This document shows positions 26,301-34,531 of a DNA stretch of 64,000 nt, piece after piece (within the stretch, counting starts at the first letter, position 1; every line of letters begins with the position of its first letter). Both the position numbers and the translations under genes were made by a program. Source of the DNA: Cellvibrio sp. UBA7661. GTDB lineage: Bacteria > Pseudomonadota > Gammaproteobacteria > Pseudomonadales > Cellvibrionaceae. The DNA lies in contig DLHT01000009.1 in assembly GCA_002483365.1 (NCBI GenBank), positions 16,844 to 80,843 on the forward strand, written 5' to 3'. The notes under the pieces are model-generated. The model searched no databases, was not told the origin of the DNA, and saw only the letters and a program-made list of their open reading frames with translations.

Positions 26301-26361
26301 AACAATTTGTTATTTACATTCATTCGTTGTTTTTCGCCCTACACGGGCGGTAGTCAGGCAA

Positions 26362-27009
26362 ATGCAATCCAAACACGTTTCCTTGTTGTTCTTTTTGCTC
26401 GTAGCAGGTGCCCATGCGGGTATTCTGGCGGCAGTTGTCTTGTGGCCCACCCCTCCCAAGCCAATTGAAATTGTGCAGCCCACTATTCAGGGTATGTTGA
26501 TAGCGGCCGAGCCAGAGCCAACTCCTCCGCCACCGGAACCTTTACCGCCCCCACCACCGCCAGAGAAAAAACCGGAGCCCAAACCCAAGCCAAAGCCGCC
26601 ACCCAAAGCGCCGCCATCGGAGCGCGCGGTAAAAGCACCTGAACCGGAGCCACAGCCGCCGGTTCAACAACCTGCGGAAACCAAGCCCGCTGAACCTGCG
26701 CCTCCGGCACCGGTTGCTCCTCAGATTACTGACGCAACCCCATTGAATAATCCTGCACCGATTTATCCTCGGTTGTCAGAAGACAGATGCGAACAAGGTA
26801 CAGTGTTATTGGATGTACTGGTAAAAGCAGATGGAACAGTAGGTGAGGTAAAGATCACAACATCTAGCGGCTTCAAATTATTGGATCAAGCAGCACAAAA
26901 AGCCGTCGCTCGCTGGCGCTTCAAACCCACAACGCAAGATGGCATAGCAATTGATGATTGGTATGAAATACCCGTCGAATTTAGTGCTCGAAAACGCAAG
27001 TGTAAGTAG
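26362..27009 (+). CDS. tonB: TonB energy-transducing protein
   Basis: A 215-residue protein. One N-terminal membrane anchor (residues 7-28, with the conserved His in GAHAGILAAVVLW) is followed by a Pro-rich stretch (48-130) with many Glu-Pro and Lys-Pro pairs that spans the periplasm. The C-terminal TonB domain (135-210) has APIYPRLSEDRCEQGTVLL, SSGFKLLDQAAQKAV and WRFKP. It carries proton-motive energy from ExbB-ExbD to outer-membrane receptors such as those at 10636 and 13205. It heads a tonB-exbB-exbD operon with a Fur box, so iron starvation should raise it. Confidence 0.96.
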   Translation: MQSKHVSLLFFLLVAGAHAGILAAVVLWPTPPKPIEIVQPTIQGMLIAAEPEPTPPPPEPLPPPPPPEKKPEPKPKPKPPPKAPPSERAVKAPEPEPQPPVQQPAETKPAEPAPPAPVAPQITDATPLNNPAPIYPRLSEDRCEQGTVLLDVLVKADGTVGEVKITTSSGFKLLDQAAQKAVARWRFKPTTQDGIAIDDWYEIPVEFSARKRKCK

Positions 27010-27057
27010 TCTCCATGTTTAGGCATTCATATATCTATTTCAATTAACGAGGTTTTT

Positions 27058-27774
27058 ATGGATTCACCCTATGGCATTGCTTCCGTATGGGCACAAGGCG
27101 ATGTGCTGATCAAAGCCGTCGCGATTATTTTATTGATCATGTCCATCGCCAGTTGGTGGGTGATTGTTGTGCGCGCCTGGGGCTTATGGCGTTTGCGCCG
27201 CCCATCCCAAGGCCTGAATGACTTCTGGCATGCGCAGAGTTTCGCCGAGGGCTTACGCACACTGGGCGATGACCGCACTACTCCCTTCCGCCATTTGGCA
27301 GAAGAAGGACAAGCCGCACTAGACCATCACAGCAACCACAAAGATGACCTGCACGGCCATTTACCGCTGGCAGAATGGCTGACTGCCTGCCTGCGCGGCT
27401 CCATTGATGAAAGTGCCGAACGCCTGCAACGCGGCTTGGCGATATTAGCCTCGGTAGGCTCAACCGCGCCGTTTGTGGGGTTGTTCGGTACGGTATGGGG
27501 TATTTACCACGCACTGGTCGGGATAGGTATTTCGGGCCAGGCAAGTATCGATAAGGTTGCAGGTCCGGTCGGTGAGGCATTGATCATGACCGCGTTTGGT
27601 CTGGCCGTCGCCATTCCTGCAGTGTTGGGTTATAACGCGCTCACCCGTGCCAACAAGGGCGTACTCAACAAGCTCAACCGCTTTGCCCACCAACTGCATG
27701 CATATTTCATCACCGGTAGCCCGCTGCAAAATAAAGGGGCTATTACCAAACTGACTCCGCGTAAAGAGGGCTAG
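27058..27774 (+). CDS. exbB: ExbB proton-channel subunit (MotA/TolQ/ExbB family)
   Basis: A 238-residue inner membrane protein with three hydrophobic segments: one near 19-40 and a pair near 130-190. The MotA/TolQ/ExbB signature is visible in LASVGSTAPFVGLFGTVWGI and AGPVGEALIMTAFGLAVAIP. Five ExbB subunits surround ExbD and form the proton channel that powers TonB. The ATG has GAGG ahead and lies 48 bases after tonB; exbD begins 3 bases after its stop. The gene could also be called tolQ-like, but the tonB neighbour decides for exbB. Confidence 0.95.
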   Translation: MDSPYGIASVWAQGDVLIKAVAIILLIMSIASWWVIVVRAWGLWRLRRPSQGLNDFWHAQSFAEGLRTLGDDRTTPFRHLAEEGQAALDHHSNHKDDLHGHLPLAEWLTACLRGSIDESAERLQRGLAILASVGSTAPFVGLFGTVWGIYHALVGIGISGQASIDKVAGPVGEALIMTAFGLAVAIPAVLGYNALTRANKGVLNKLNRFAHQLHAYFITGSPLQNKGAITKLTPRKEG

Positions 27775-27777
27775 ACC

Positions 27778-28191
27778 ATGGCTTTTGGTGGAGGATTAGA
27801 TGACGAAACTGAAGTCATGAGTGAGATCAACATGACGCCGCTGGTGGATGTCATGTTGGTGTTGCTGATTATTTTTATCATCACCGTGCCGGTCTTGACC
27901 CATTCGGTAAAAGTGGATTTGCCGCGCGCCGATAACACCCCGAATGAGCTGAAACCGGAAACTATTAATCTCGCGGTAAATGTCGACGGGCAAATTTATT
28001 GGAACGAAACACAAGTCACTCTGGAGGAGTTGGAATTGCGCCTGGCCGCAGAAGCCGGCAAACAACCCCAACCGGAAATCCACATCCGTGGCGATAAAGC
28101 TGTGGCTTATGAACACGTCATCAAAACCATGGCAGCGGTACAACGCTCAGGGCTTTTAAAGTTAGGTTTTGTCACCGAGCCCGGCAACTAG
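27778..28191 (+). CDS. exbD: ExbD biopolymer transport protein
   Basis: A 137-residue protein with one N-terminal membrane helix bearing the essential protonatable Asp in TPLVDVMLVLLIIF (about residue 24) and a periplasmic domain (45-137, VKVDLPRADN to GFVTEPGN). It forms the rotor-like core of the ExbB channel and contacts TonB. It ends the iron-regulated operon; its stop codon lies inside the loop of the terminator hairpin. Confidence 0.96.
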   Translation: MAFGGGLDDETEVMSEINMTPLVDVMLVLLIIFIITVPVLTHSVKVDLPRADNTPNELKPETINLAVNVDGQIYWNETQVTLEELELRLAAEAGKQPQPEIHIRGDKAVAYEHVIKTMAAVQRSGLLKLGFVTEPGN

Positions 28192-28202
28192 CCGGGCTTT
28201 AG
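28178..28202 (+). terminator. Terminator of tonB-exbB-exbD, containing the exbD stop
   Basis: AGCCCGGC (28178-28185) pairs with GCCGGGCT (28191-28198) around a 5-base loop, followed by TT and AT-rich sequence. The exbD TAG spans the loop and second arm, so the hairpin overlaps the coding end. The T-run is short. Confidence 0.7.
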
Positions 28203-28205
28203 CGT

Positions 28206-28859
28206 TTATTTCACGACAGGAATAAACACATTTTTTGCTGCTGGCCGCAACAAAATCCGGTTGGCATACGCACGCACTGTGCTGTCTTTTTTCACCAGAT
28301 CCTGATTGTGCGGCGCATTCACCAGATAAGTCACAATCGGTGCAAGCATGATATCTGCAAGCGTAAATTGCTCACCCACCAAAAAATCGCGCTCACCCAG
28401 TTGTTGTTCCAGTACTGCCACCGCGCGCATGACATCGGGCATAGCAGCAGCGACAACATCCTCACGCACTTTGCCATCTGCCCCTTTGGGAAATAAAAAC
28501 TCCAGCAGATAATTGCGCACAATAGCTTTATCAATATGCGCCGTAATCGCCGCGCACCACTGGTCGATCTGCGCATTTTGCCAGGCATCATCGGCCTGTA
28601 AGCGTGAGCGATTGTATTGGTTGTCCAAATAGCGACAAATAGTTTGGGTTTCATACAGTGGACGCCCGGCATCGAGTAATACCGGTACTTTGGAAAAAGG
28701 ATTAAGCGTTTCCAATCCCGCTGTGCGCAGCGCATATTCGCGTCCATCGACGCTGGTTCCCAAGGTGTATTCCACACCAATTTCTTCACAGCAAAACTGC
28801 ACCGCGCGGGTAAACGAACTGAACTGCACGCCAACAATATGAAGCGGATGTTGATCCAT
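28206..28859 (-). CDS. Glutathione S-transferase family protein
   Basis: 217 residues from the ATG at 28859 (AAGGAG 6 bases ahead; earlier in-frame ATGs have none). Residues 1-80 are the thioredoxin-like domain with FSKVPVLLDAGRPLYETQTI, where the cis-Pro and the Glu-Thr/Ser turn bind glutathione. Residues 90-215 are the all-helical domain, including the family-wide FLVGEQFTLADIMLAPIV. It likely conjugates or reduces electrophiles. It is divergent from a TetR-type gene with a palindrome between them, which points to induction by the substrate. Confidence 0.92.
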   Translation of the reverse strand: MDQHPLHIVGVQFSSFTRAVQFCCEEIGVEYTLGTSVDGREYALRTAGLETLNPFSKVPVLLDAGRPLYETQTICRYLDNQYNRSRLQADDAWQNAQIDQWCAAITAHIDKAIVRNYLLEFLFPKGADGKVREDVVAAAMPDVMRAVAVLEQQLGERDFLVGEQFTLADIMLAPIVTYLVNAPHNQDLVKKDSTVRAYANRILLRPAAKNVFIPVVK

Positions 28860-28924
28860 AAATAACTCCTTGGTCATAAATAAGTAAGCCCGGATTAGCC
28901 TTGGCAATCATTAGCGACAGGCAT

Positions 28925-28944
28925 AATATGATCAAGAACATATT
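28925..28944. promoter_or_regulatory. Candidate TetR-family operator
   Basis: AATATG (28925-28930), 8 bases, CATATT (28939-28944) form a perfect 6-8-6 inverted repeat between the divergent GST and TetR genes. This spacing suits a TetR-type dimer and would control both genes. Confidence 0.55.
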
Positions 28945-28966
28945 TTGAATTCAACGAGTGACATTT

Positions 28967-29542
28967 ATGGCCTGGAAAGAATCCCACAAACAGGAATCCC
29001 GCCAACGCATCCTGCTAGCGGCAGCCGCTTTATTTACCCGCAAAGGTTTTAATAATGTCGGGATCGATGAAGTGATGGAAAGTGCCGGCATGACCCGCGG
29101 TGCTTTTTATGCGCACTTCAATTCCAAAATCGAATTATATGAACAAGCAATAATGACAGCGGGCATAACCGCTGCGCAGCGTTTTAATAATAACGCCGTA
29201 GATCACATGGGATTGATTGAAAATTACTTGAGCGAAGAACAGCTTAACTCAACGGATATTTGTTGCCCCATGGCTTGCCTGATCAGCGATGTCGCACACG
29301 ACGATGACCGTGTGAAAGATATTTATACGCGCTTGTACAAAGGTTTCACCAAACACCTGGCCAAATTTGATAACAGCGATTGTGACGATGCTGATAACAA
29401 TGAGGATAAAATTCTCATGCAATCAGTAGTGATGATTGGGGGCTTGGCGCTGGCGCGCAGCCTGACCGATAAAGCACTCGCTAAAAAAATCTTGCGCTTA
29501 AGCAGTAAGGCCGCCCAACAACTTCATACTGAAAAAGTCTGA
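28967..29542 (+). CDS. TetR/AcrR-family transcriptional regulator
   Basis: 191 residues from the ATG at 28967 (a GTG three codons earlier is possible). Residues 10-56 are the TetR helix-turn-helix: ILLAAAALFTRKGFNNVGID, then SAGMTRGAFYAHFNSK. The remainder is a helical ligand-binding domain; it holds an acidic stretch (DNSDCDDADNNED, about 145-157) that is probably a surface loop. It likely represses the divergent GST gene, and itself, through the 28925-28944 palindrome. The ligand is unknown. Confidence 0.9.
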   Translation: MAWKESHKQESRQRILLAAAALFTRKGFNNVGIDEVMESAGMTRGAFYAHFNSKIELYEQAIMTAGITAAQRFNNNAVDHMGLIENYLSEEQLNSTDICCPMACLISDVAHDDDRVKDIYTRLYKGFTKHLAKFDNSDCDDADNNEDKILMQSVVMIGGLALARSLTDKALAKKILRLSSKAAQQLHTEKV

Positions 29543-29557
29543 ATGGACCCAGCCGAA

Positions 29558-29878
29558 TTAATGATGATTGAGATGCTTTTTTGTCAGCGCCATAAAACGC
29601 GGGGTTGGGCCGATATCTTCATAAATCGCATCGCCCATTTCATCGGTAGCGACGACTTTGGTTCCCTGTACGTAAGGAAAGCTGGCCTCTAATTGCGTCA
29701 AAGCAGCAGACACCAATTCACTCAACAACTGCTCTTTGGAACGCTTGGGATACATTTCAGCCAATGCATTTAATTTCGCAGCATCTTCTATCTGCAAGTG
29801 TATGACGTAAGTCTCTTGGGTGAGTTTACCTTGGGCGTGGTTTTCCCATTGCGTAACCAGTTCTTTCAGCGATGACAT
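29558..29878 (-). CDS. Small conserved protein of unknown function
   Basis: 106 residues from the ATG at 29878 (GAGG 5 bases upstream). It starts MSSLKELVTQWENHAQGKLT and has a helical first half resembling a ribbon-helix-helix-like or dimerisation segment (DAAKLNALAEMYPKRSKEQL), then ASFPYVQGTKVVATDEMGD and the tail GPTPRFMALTKKHL. Relatives in Pseudomonas and Cellvibrio carry names such as pilin assembly protein or type 1 pili tip component, but I know of no evidence for that role and no pilus gene is near. It has no signal peptide, which argues against a tip component. Confidence 0.7.
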   Translation of the reverse strand: MSSLKELVTQWENHAQGKLTQETYVIHLQIEDAAKLNALAEMYPKRSKEQLLSELVSAALTQLEASFPYVQGTKVVATDEMGDAIYEDIGPTPRFMALTKKHLNHH

Positions 29879-29915
29879 AGCAACCTCGTTTACATCCAGC
29901 ATCAATTAGGAAATG

Positions 29916-29973
29916 ACAGGTTGTAAAAAATCAGTACCGTTATTGGTTCACAGCCTGTTTTTTTACAACCTGT
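29916..29973. repeat. Perfect 15-bp inverted repeat upstream of the 29558 gene
   Basis: ACAGGTTGTAAAAAA (29916-29930) is exactly inverted at 29959-29973, with 28 bases between. Within the spacer a further CAGCCTGT (29951-29958) repeats part of the arm (ACAGGYTGT type). It could be an operator set for the small gene or the 3' end structure of the regulator gene at 30033. Confidence 0.75.
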
Positions 29974-30032
29974 TGTTAGTGTAGATCAGGGATTCACTCT
30001 GGCAGTGAAGAACGGATAACTCTTTTCATACT

Positions 30033-31526
30033 TTACACTCCTTGCGCTTGCAGATTATTTGCATTGATAACATCCGCCAGTATGGCGATGTATTTATCCA
30101 TATCCTCTTCGCGCACCTGCGCATAGCCCAGCATTAATCCTTTGTGCAACACCTTGCCTGTCGCTAATTTACTGAGTGGTTGCACATAAATTCCCTGCGC
30201 CAACGCCGCTTGGCTGATCTGCTCATCATCGCTCGTTTCTGGCAGGGCAATCGCAATATGAATGCCGGACGATCCACCGTAAATCGCCACCCTGCTACCC
30301 AGATGTTTTTCAATCGCCGCAACCAATGCATCGCGCCGTGCAGCGTATAAGCGGCGCATTTTTTTCAAATGATTCGCAAAATAACCACCGCGTAAAAATT
30401 CCGCCAGTGCCAGTTGTTCTGCGCTGCGCCCACGCAAATGCCCCAAGCGCAGCAGGTTGCAAAAAGCCTCCACCAACCCCGCAGGTACCACCATAAAACC
30501 AATGCGCAATGCAGGAAATACGGTTTTGCTAAAGGTGCCTATATAAATCACCGGCGCATCTTCCACTAGCCCTTGCATGGCGGGAAGCGGCGGGCCATCG
30601 CGGCGGAATTCGCTGTCGTAATCATCTTCAATAATCAGTGCGCCCACACGCTGCGCTGCCTCAATTAACGCCAGACGCCGCTCAATACTCATCACACTGC
30701 CGAGTGGAAACTGATGTGATGGTGTGGTGTAAATCAATTTAGGCGGGTGCTGTCGCCAATCACTTTCCTGTGGCGCTATGCCGTGTTGATCAACCGCGAT
30801 TCCAATGACCGTCAACTCCGCCGCTTTCAAGGTCTGGAATGCACCGCCATAACCGGGGTTTTCAACCCAGGCGTTATCGCCCGCGTTGGCGCAGGCATGG
30901 GCACAAATGCTGAGGCTTTGCTGGGTACCATCGGTAATAAAAATCTGCTCTGCGGTACAACGTACACCGCGTGTGCTGGTGAGGTGCTCGGCAATCGCCT
31001 GACGCAGCAGGGGCTCGCCGGATGCATCGGAGTAGTCGAGCTGTTGATAACTCAAACCACGCCAGGCGCGATCCAGACAGCGCCGCCATATCGGGATGGG
31101 AAAATCCGGTAGCGATGGAACCCCGGCAACAAACGCCGTGTAAGTCCCTTGCGGGTCAGATGGCCAGGGCGTAAGCCGCGCGCGCATGGAAACCGGTAAA
31201 GGGGCGATGTTGGCTTGCCCCGCTGTATTGCCTGGTTCACCACCCGGCACCCGGGTTGTTTGTGCAACCCGGGTGCTGCCACCTAGCGTCCGCAGCAAAC
31301 CCTCAGTCACCAACTGTTCGTATGCATAGAGCACGCTGTTGCGGGCGATATGTAATTCCGCCGCGAGTGAACGGCTACCCGGTAATTTCGCACCGGCGGG
31401 GATGCACCCTTGCAAAATTGCTTCACGCAAACAGTTGTATAAACGACGCTGCCGCGATTGCCGGACAGCGGGTGTTTGTAACGAATAGCGTTGTTCGTAT
31501 TCATGAAACAGTAATTGATAGTCCAT
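30033..31526 (-). CDS. MocR-type regulator (GntR HTH + aminotransferase-like domain)
   Basis: 497 residues from the ATG at 31526. Residues 20-85 are a GntR winged helix (LYNCLREAILQGCIPAGAKL, LAAELHIARNSVLYAYEQL). Residues 115-490 are a fold type I aminotransferase domain with the PLP Lys in IYIGTFSKTVFPALRIGF and the Asp of IIEDDYDSEFRRDG. MocR proteins sense PLP or amines; PdxR and GabR are known members. It is divergent from a pyridoxamine-phosphate-oxidase-like gene, so a role in vitamin B6 control is likely. Confidence 0.92.
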   Translation of the reverse strand: MDYQLLFHEYEQRYSLQTPAVRQSRQRRLYNCLREAILQGCIPAGAKLPGSRSLAAELHIARNSVLYAYEQLVTEGLLRTLGGSTRVAQTTRVPGGEPGNTAGQANIAPLPVSMRARLTPWPSDPQGTYTAFVAGVPSLPDFPIPIWRRCLDRAWRGLSYQQLDYSDASGEPLLRQAIAEHLTSTRGVRCTAEQIFITDGTQQSLSICAHACANAGDNAWVENPGYGGAFQTLKAAELTVIGIAVDQHGIAPQESDWRQHPPKLIYTTPSHQFPLGSVMSIERRLALIEAAQRVGALIIEDDYDSEFRRDGPPLPAMQGLVEDAPVIYIGTFSKTVFPALRIGFMVVPAGLVEAFCNLLRLGHLRGRSAEQLALAEFLRGGYFANHLKKMRRLYAARRDALVAAIEKHLGSRVAIYGGSSGIHIAIALPETSDDEQISQAALAQGIYVQPLSKLATGKVLHKGLMLGYAQVREEDMDKYIAILADVINANNLQAQGV

Positions 31527-31606
31527 ATCGCAAACCAACTGGCTCCAAAAAATTAGTTATTTGTGGATCTTATTATAGAACCAGATGAGTATTACCCTCT
31601 CTTCAT

Positions 31607-31638
31607 CCGTTATCACTTATCGCCACCCGTTATCACTT
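31607..31638. promoter_or_regulatory. Candidate MocR operator (direct repeats)
   Basis: CCGTTATCACTT occurs at 31607-31618 and again at 31627-31638, exactly 20 bases apart. MocR regulators such as GabR and PdxR bind direct repeats spaced by about two helical turns. The pair lies between the divergent regulator and the PNPOx-like gene, 27 bases before the latter. Confidence 0.65.
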
Positions 31639-31664
31639 TTTGCATTTGGAGAGAGCAAGGACTT

Positions 31665-32318
31665 ATGAACAACGCCCCGCACCAACCGCCATCAACGCGT
31701 ACACGCGTCCGTCGCTTGGCCGAAAAAGCCCATTATGAAAGCGCAACCTTATACAGCATCGTGGATGACGCTTACTGCTGCCATATCGCCTTTAATCAAG
31801 GTGAAAGCACTCACTGTATTCCCACTGCTTGCTGGCGCATTGATGATTATCTCTATATCCACGGCTCCAACGGTGGGCGTTTAACCAAAGCGATGCTGGC
31901 CAATAATCAGGTATCGGTTGCGATTACCCACATCGATGGCCTGGTGCTGGCGCGCTCGGCGTTTAACCACAGCATGCACTACCGCTCAGCAGTGATTTAC
32001 GGCGCATTTGAATTAGTGACAGACAAGCAAGCAAAAATCGCGGCGTTGGATGCCTTTATGGACAAGATTGCCAGTGGGAGGAAGCATGAAGTACGGCAGG
32101 GAAATGAGCAGGAATTGGCAGCGACCAGTGTGATGCGGATTTCGCTTGCCGAAGCCGCCAGCAAAATCAGTAACAAGCCGCCGGAAGATAATGAGGAAGA
32201 CAGTGCACTACCGGTATGGGCGGGTGTTTTACCGTTGGTGACTACGCGCGGCAAGCCAGTTCCGGCCAATAATGGCGCAATTCCCGTACCCGATTACGTG
32301 AACGATTGGGCGCGCTAG
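31665..32318 (+). CDS. FMN-binding pyridoxamine 5'-phosphate oxidase-like protein
   Basis: 217 residues from the ATG at 31665 (AAGGA 5 bases before). It belongs to the split-barrel flavoproteins of the Pyridox_ox_2 type: YSIVDDAYCCHIAF, IPTACWRIDDYLYIHGSN, and SVAITHIDGLVLARSAFNHS followed by YRSAVIYGAFELV. Family members bind FMN or haem. Pairing with a MocR regulator is very common for this family and suggests a B6- or amine-related role, but the substrate is unproven. The stop codon sits in the terminator loop. Confidence 0.87.
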   Translation: MNNAPHQPPSTRTRVRRLAEKAHYESATLYSIVDDAYCCHIAFNQGESTHCIPTACWRIDDYLYIHGSNGGRLTKAMLANNQVSVAITHIDGLVLARSAFNHSMHYRSAVIYGAFELVTDKQAKIAALDAFMDKIASGRKHEVRQGNEQELAATSVMRISLAEAASKISNKPPEDNEEDSALPVWAGVLPLVTTRGKPVPANNGAIPVPDYVNDWAR

Positions 32319-32330
32319 GCGCGCCCGTTT
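32308..32330 (+). terminator. Terminator hairpin whose loop is the stop codon
   Basis: GGGCGCGC (32308-32315) pairs with GCGCGCCC (32319-32326); the loop is the TAG stop of the PNPOx-like gene. A short T-run (GTTT) follows. It separates convergent genes 21 bases apart. Confidence 0.72.
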
Positions 32331-32339
32331 GGCACATAT

Positions 32340-33419
32340 TTAGTTAATACGTTGTTGGCCGCGACGCTTGTTTAAATCCAGTACCAGAGTGATAAAAACG
32401 TAGAGAAGAACGAACGGAACCAACCCGTAAAGCACCACATCCTGAAGCTGTGCGAGATAACCCAACGATAGCGCCATCGCAATCAATACCCACACATAAG
32501 CAACATAAAGCGCCAGGAACAAGAAGCCTTCAAACCGGTTCAGCACCGAGCCGATAAAGAATACAGGCACACAAAGCGCAGCCACCGCGAGCATGACCGG
32601 AATATCAACATTGGCCAGTTGCTCACCTGCCAATAAGGGCATTGGCGATACCAAACCTGAAATACCCAGTACACACAGAATATTGAAAATGTTACTACCC
32701 ACTACGTTACCGACGGCGATATCGCGCTGGCCGCGGATAGTAGCCACAACCGATGTCACTACTTCTGGCAAGGAGGTACCTGCCGCAACAATGGTTAACC
32801 CAATAACGGCCTCATTCACGCCCCATGCAGTGGCAAGTTCAACCGCACTTTGTACTAACCAACGCGCGCCCATCACCAGCAGTACCAAGCCGCCTATGAC
32901 CAATAACACGTTTTGCCACATAGGTACCTTGGCATTGAGCATTTCCTCTACTTCACCATCGGAAACATCCACGCCTTTTTGTTTGCCCTGATAAAACAAA
33001 AACCAGGTATAAGTTACCAATCCCAATGCGAGAATTCCCGCTTCAAGCTTATTGATACTGCCGTCCTGGGTCATGATCACCGCCACAATTGTGATCCCCA
33101 CCATGATAGGTACATCCTGGCGGATCAGTTGGTGGGAAATAATGAGCGGGGAGATCATGGCGGCGATTCCCAAAATCACCAGCACGTTAAAAATATTACT
33201 GCCCACGGCGTTGGCGATGGCCAGCTCTGCCTGACCGGAATAAGCCGCCTTCACACTCACGGCAAGCTCTGGTGCACTGGTACCAAAGGCAACCACCGTC
33301 AGGCCGATCACCAATGCAGGAACACCAAAGTTAGAGGCCAAACGTGCAGCACCTTTGATCAGTAAATCTGCACCAACCACTAACAACACCAAACCCGCCA
33401 CTAAAAGCAACCACGTCAT
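32340..33419 (-). CDS. CaCA-family Na+/Ca2+ (cation) exchanger
   Basis: 359 residues from the ATG at 33419 (GGGGGA upstream). It is the bacterial YrbG-type calcium/sodium antiporter with 10 predicted membrane helices and two inverted alpha repeats: VVAFGTSAPELAVSVKAAYS with ANAVGSNIFNVLVILG, and VAAGTSLPEVVTSVVATIRG with VGNVVGSNIFNILCVLG. The Glu residues of the two (S/T)xPE motifs coordinate the ion. A central acidic loop (DVSDGEVEEML) may regulate it. It normally extrudes Ca2+ using Na+ or H+ gradients. It stands alone. Confidence 0.94.
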   Translation of the reverse strand: MTWLLLVAGLVLLVVGADLLIKGAARLASNFGVPALVIGLTVVAFGTSAPELAVSVKAAYSGQAELAIANAVGSNIFNVLVILGIAAMISPLIISHQLIRQDVPIMVGITIVAVIMTQDGSINKLEAGILALGLVTYTWFLFYQGKQKGVDVSDGEVEEMLNAKVPMWQNVLLVIGGLVLLVMGARWLVQSAVELATAWGVNEAVIGLTIVAAGTSLPEVVTSVVATIRGQRDIAVGNVVGSNIFNILCVLGISGLVSPMPLLAGEQLANVDIPVMLAVAALCVPVFFIGSVLNRFEGFLFLALYVAYVWVLIAMALSLGYLAQLQDVVLYGLVPFVLLYVFITLVLDLNKRRGQQRIN

Positions 33420-33641
33420 AGTATTTCCCCCGTAAAATTTTTTGCCAAGCTTATAGAGATCACTTGAAAAATAGAACTGAAATTCACCTGTAATTACCAT
33501 TTATCCGGCCAAACTGAAATTTCGTGCAGAAATGTAAATGGGATGGCGCAGCTCCATTTCGGGGGCTAAGGTTGCACTTACTCTCTTCCCAAAAATTACC
33601 CTGATAAATCCAAAATCACCCTAATAAAAAGGAAAACCGCA

Positions 33642-34478
33642 ATGACAATAAATATTCACCGCCCTTCTCTTTTGTCCCACCTGCTGGTGGGCCTGCTGTG
33701 TATTGCACCTGCCAGTTTTGCTGCCGATAAAGCATTTGTCTGGCCAAATGGTGCCAAAGCTGCCGTTAACCTTGCCTATGACGATGCCGTACCATCGCAA
33801 TTGGATAACGCCATCCCCGCATTGAACAAATACGGTTTAAAAGGCAGTTTTTACTTAACACTGGCTGCGGACACCATTGCCCATCGCCTTGCGGATTGGC
33901 GCAAAGCGGCCGCTGACGGACATGAACTAGCCAACCATACGCTATTCCACTACTGCTCCGCCTCGGGCCCAGACCGCAGCTGGGTTCAGCCGGATAATGA
34001 TCTTGATAAAATCCCAGCCGCCCAGTTAGCCATGCAGATCCGTTTGGGCAACAGCATGCTGCACGCGATAGACGGAAAAACCGAACGCACCTTTACAACA
34101 CCCTGTGGCGATCTAAAAGCGGCCGGAGTGGAATACCTGCCCTTGGTAAAAAATGAATTTGTCGCGATCAAAGCCGCGTTTGGTGGAGTGATCCCCGATA
34201 TGAACACGCTTGATCCCTATATGGTGACCGTAGCAGTGCCATTTGATGTCACCGGAAAACAATTGATCGATATGGTCAAAGAAGCAGGCGCCAAAGGCAC
34301 CATGATCAACTTTACTTTCCACGGCATAGGTGGCGATCATCTGATGGTATCGAACAAAGCACACGAAGAATTGTTGAAATATCTGGCGGACAATAAAAAT
34401 ATTTATTGGACGGATACGTTCCTGAGCATCATGAAATATGTGAAAGAACAACAAGCGCAACAACAGAAAACCCAATAA
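33642..34478 (+). CDS. Exported polysaccharide deacetylase (CE4)
   Basis: 278 residues with a signal peptide (cleaved near ASFAAD). The NodB-homology fold is visible: the Asp pair in VNLAYDDAVPSQ with the metal-binding H-x3-H in ELANHTLFHYC, then RTFTTPCGDL and, at the end, GTMINFTFHGIGGDHLMVS with the His of the last motif. It de-N-acetylates chitin-like, peptidoglycan or xylan oligosaccharides; which one is open. It ends in a Gln-rich tail (KEQQAQQQKTQ). AAGGA precedes the ATG, and the gene is followed by a strong terminator. Confidence 0.88.
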   Translation: MTINIHRPSLLSHLLVGLLCIAPASFAADKAFVWPNGAKAAVNLAYDDAVPSQLDNAIPALNKYGLKGSFYLTLAADTIAHRLADWRKAAADGHELANHTLFHYCSASGPDRSWVQPDNDLDKIPAAQLAMQIRLGNSMLHAIDGKTERTFTTPCGDLKAAGVEYLPLVKNEFVAIKAAFGGVIPDMNTLDPYMVTVAVPFDVTGKQLIDMVKEAGAKGTMINFTFHGIGGDHLMVSNKAHEELLKYLADNKNIYWTDTFLSIMKYVKEQQAQQQKTQ

Positions 34479-34486
34479 CCACAAAC

Positions 34487-34515
34487 AATAACGGGGCAAC
34501 TTATGCCCCGTTATT
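34487..34515. terminator. Bidirectional terminator
   Basis: A 12-bp perfect stem (AATAACGGGGCA with TGCCCCGTTATT) with loop ACTTA lies between the convergent deacetylase and the 34532 gene. The AT-rich stem base gives short U-tails both ways. Confidence 0.8.
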
Positions 34516-34531
34516 TGATTCCGCTAATGCG

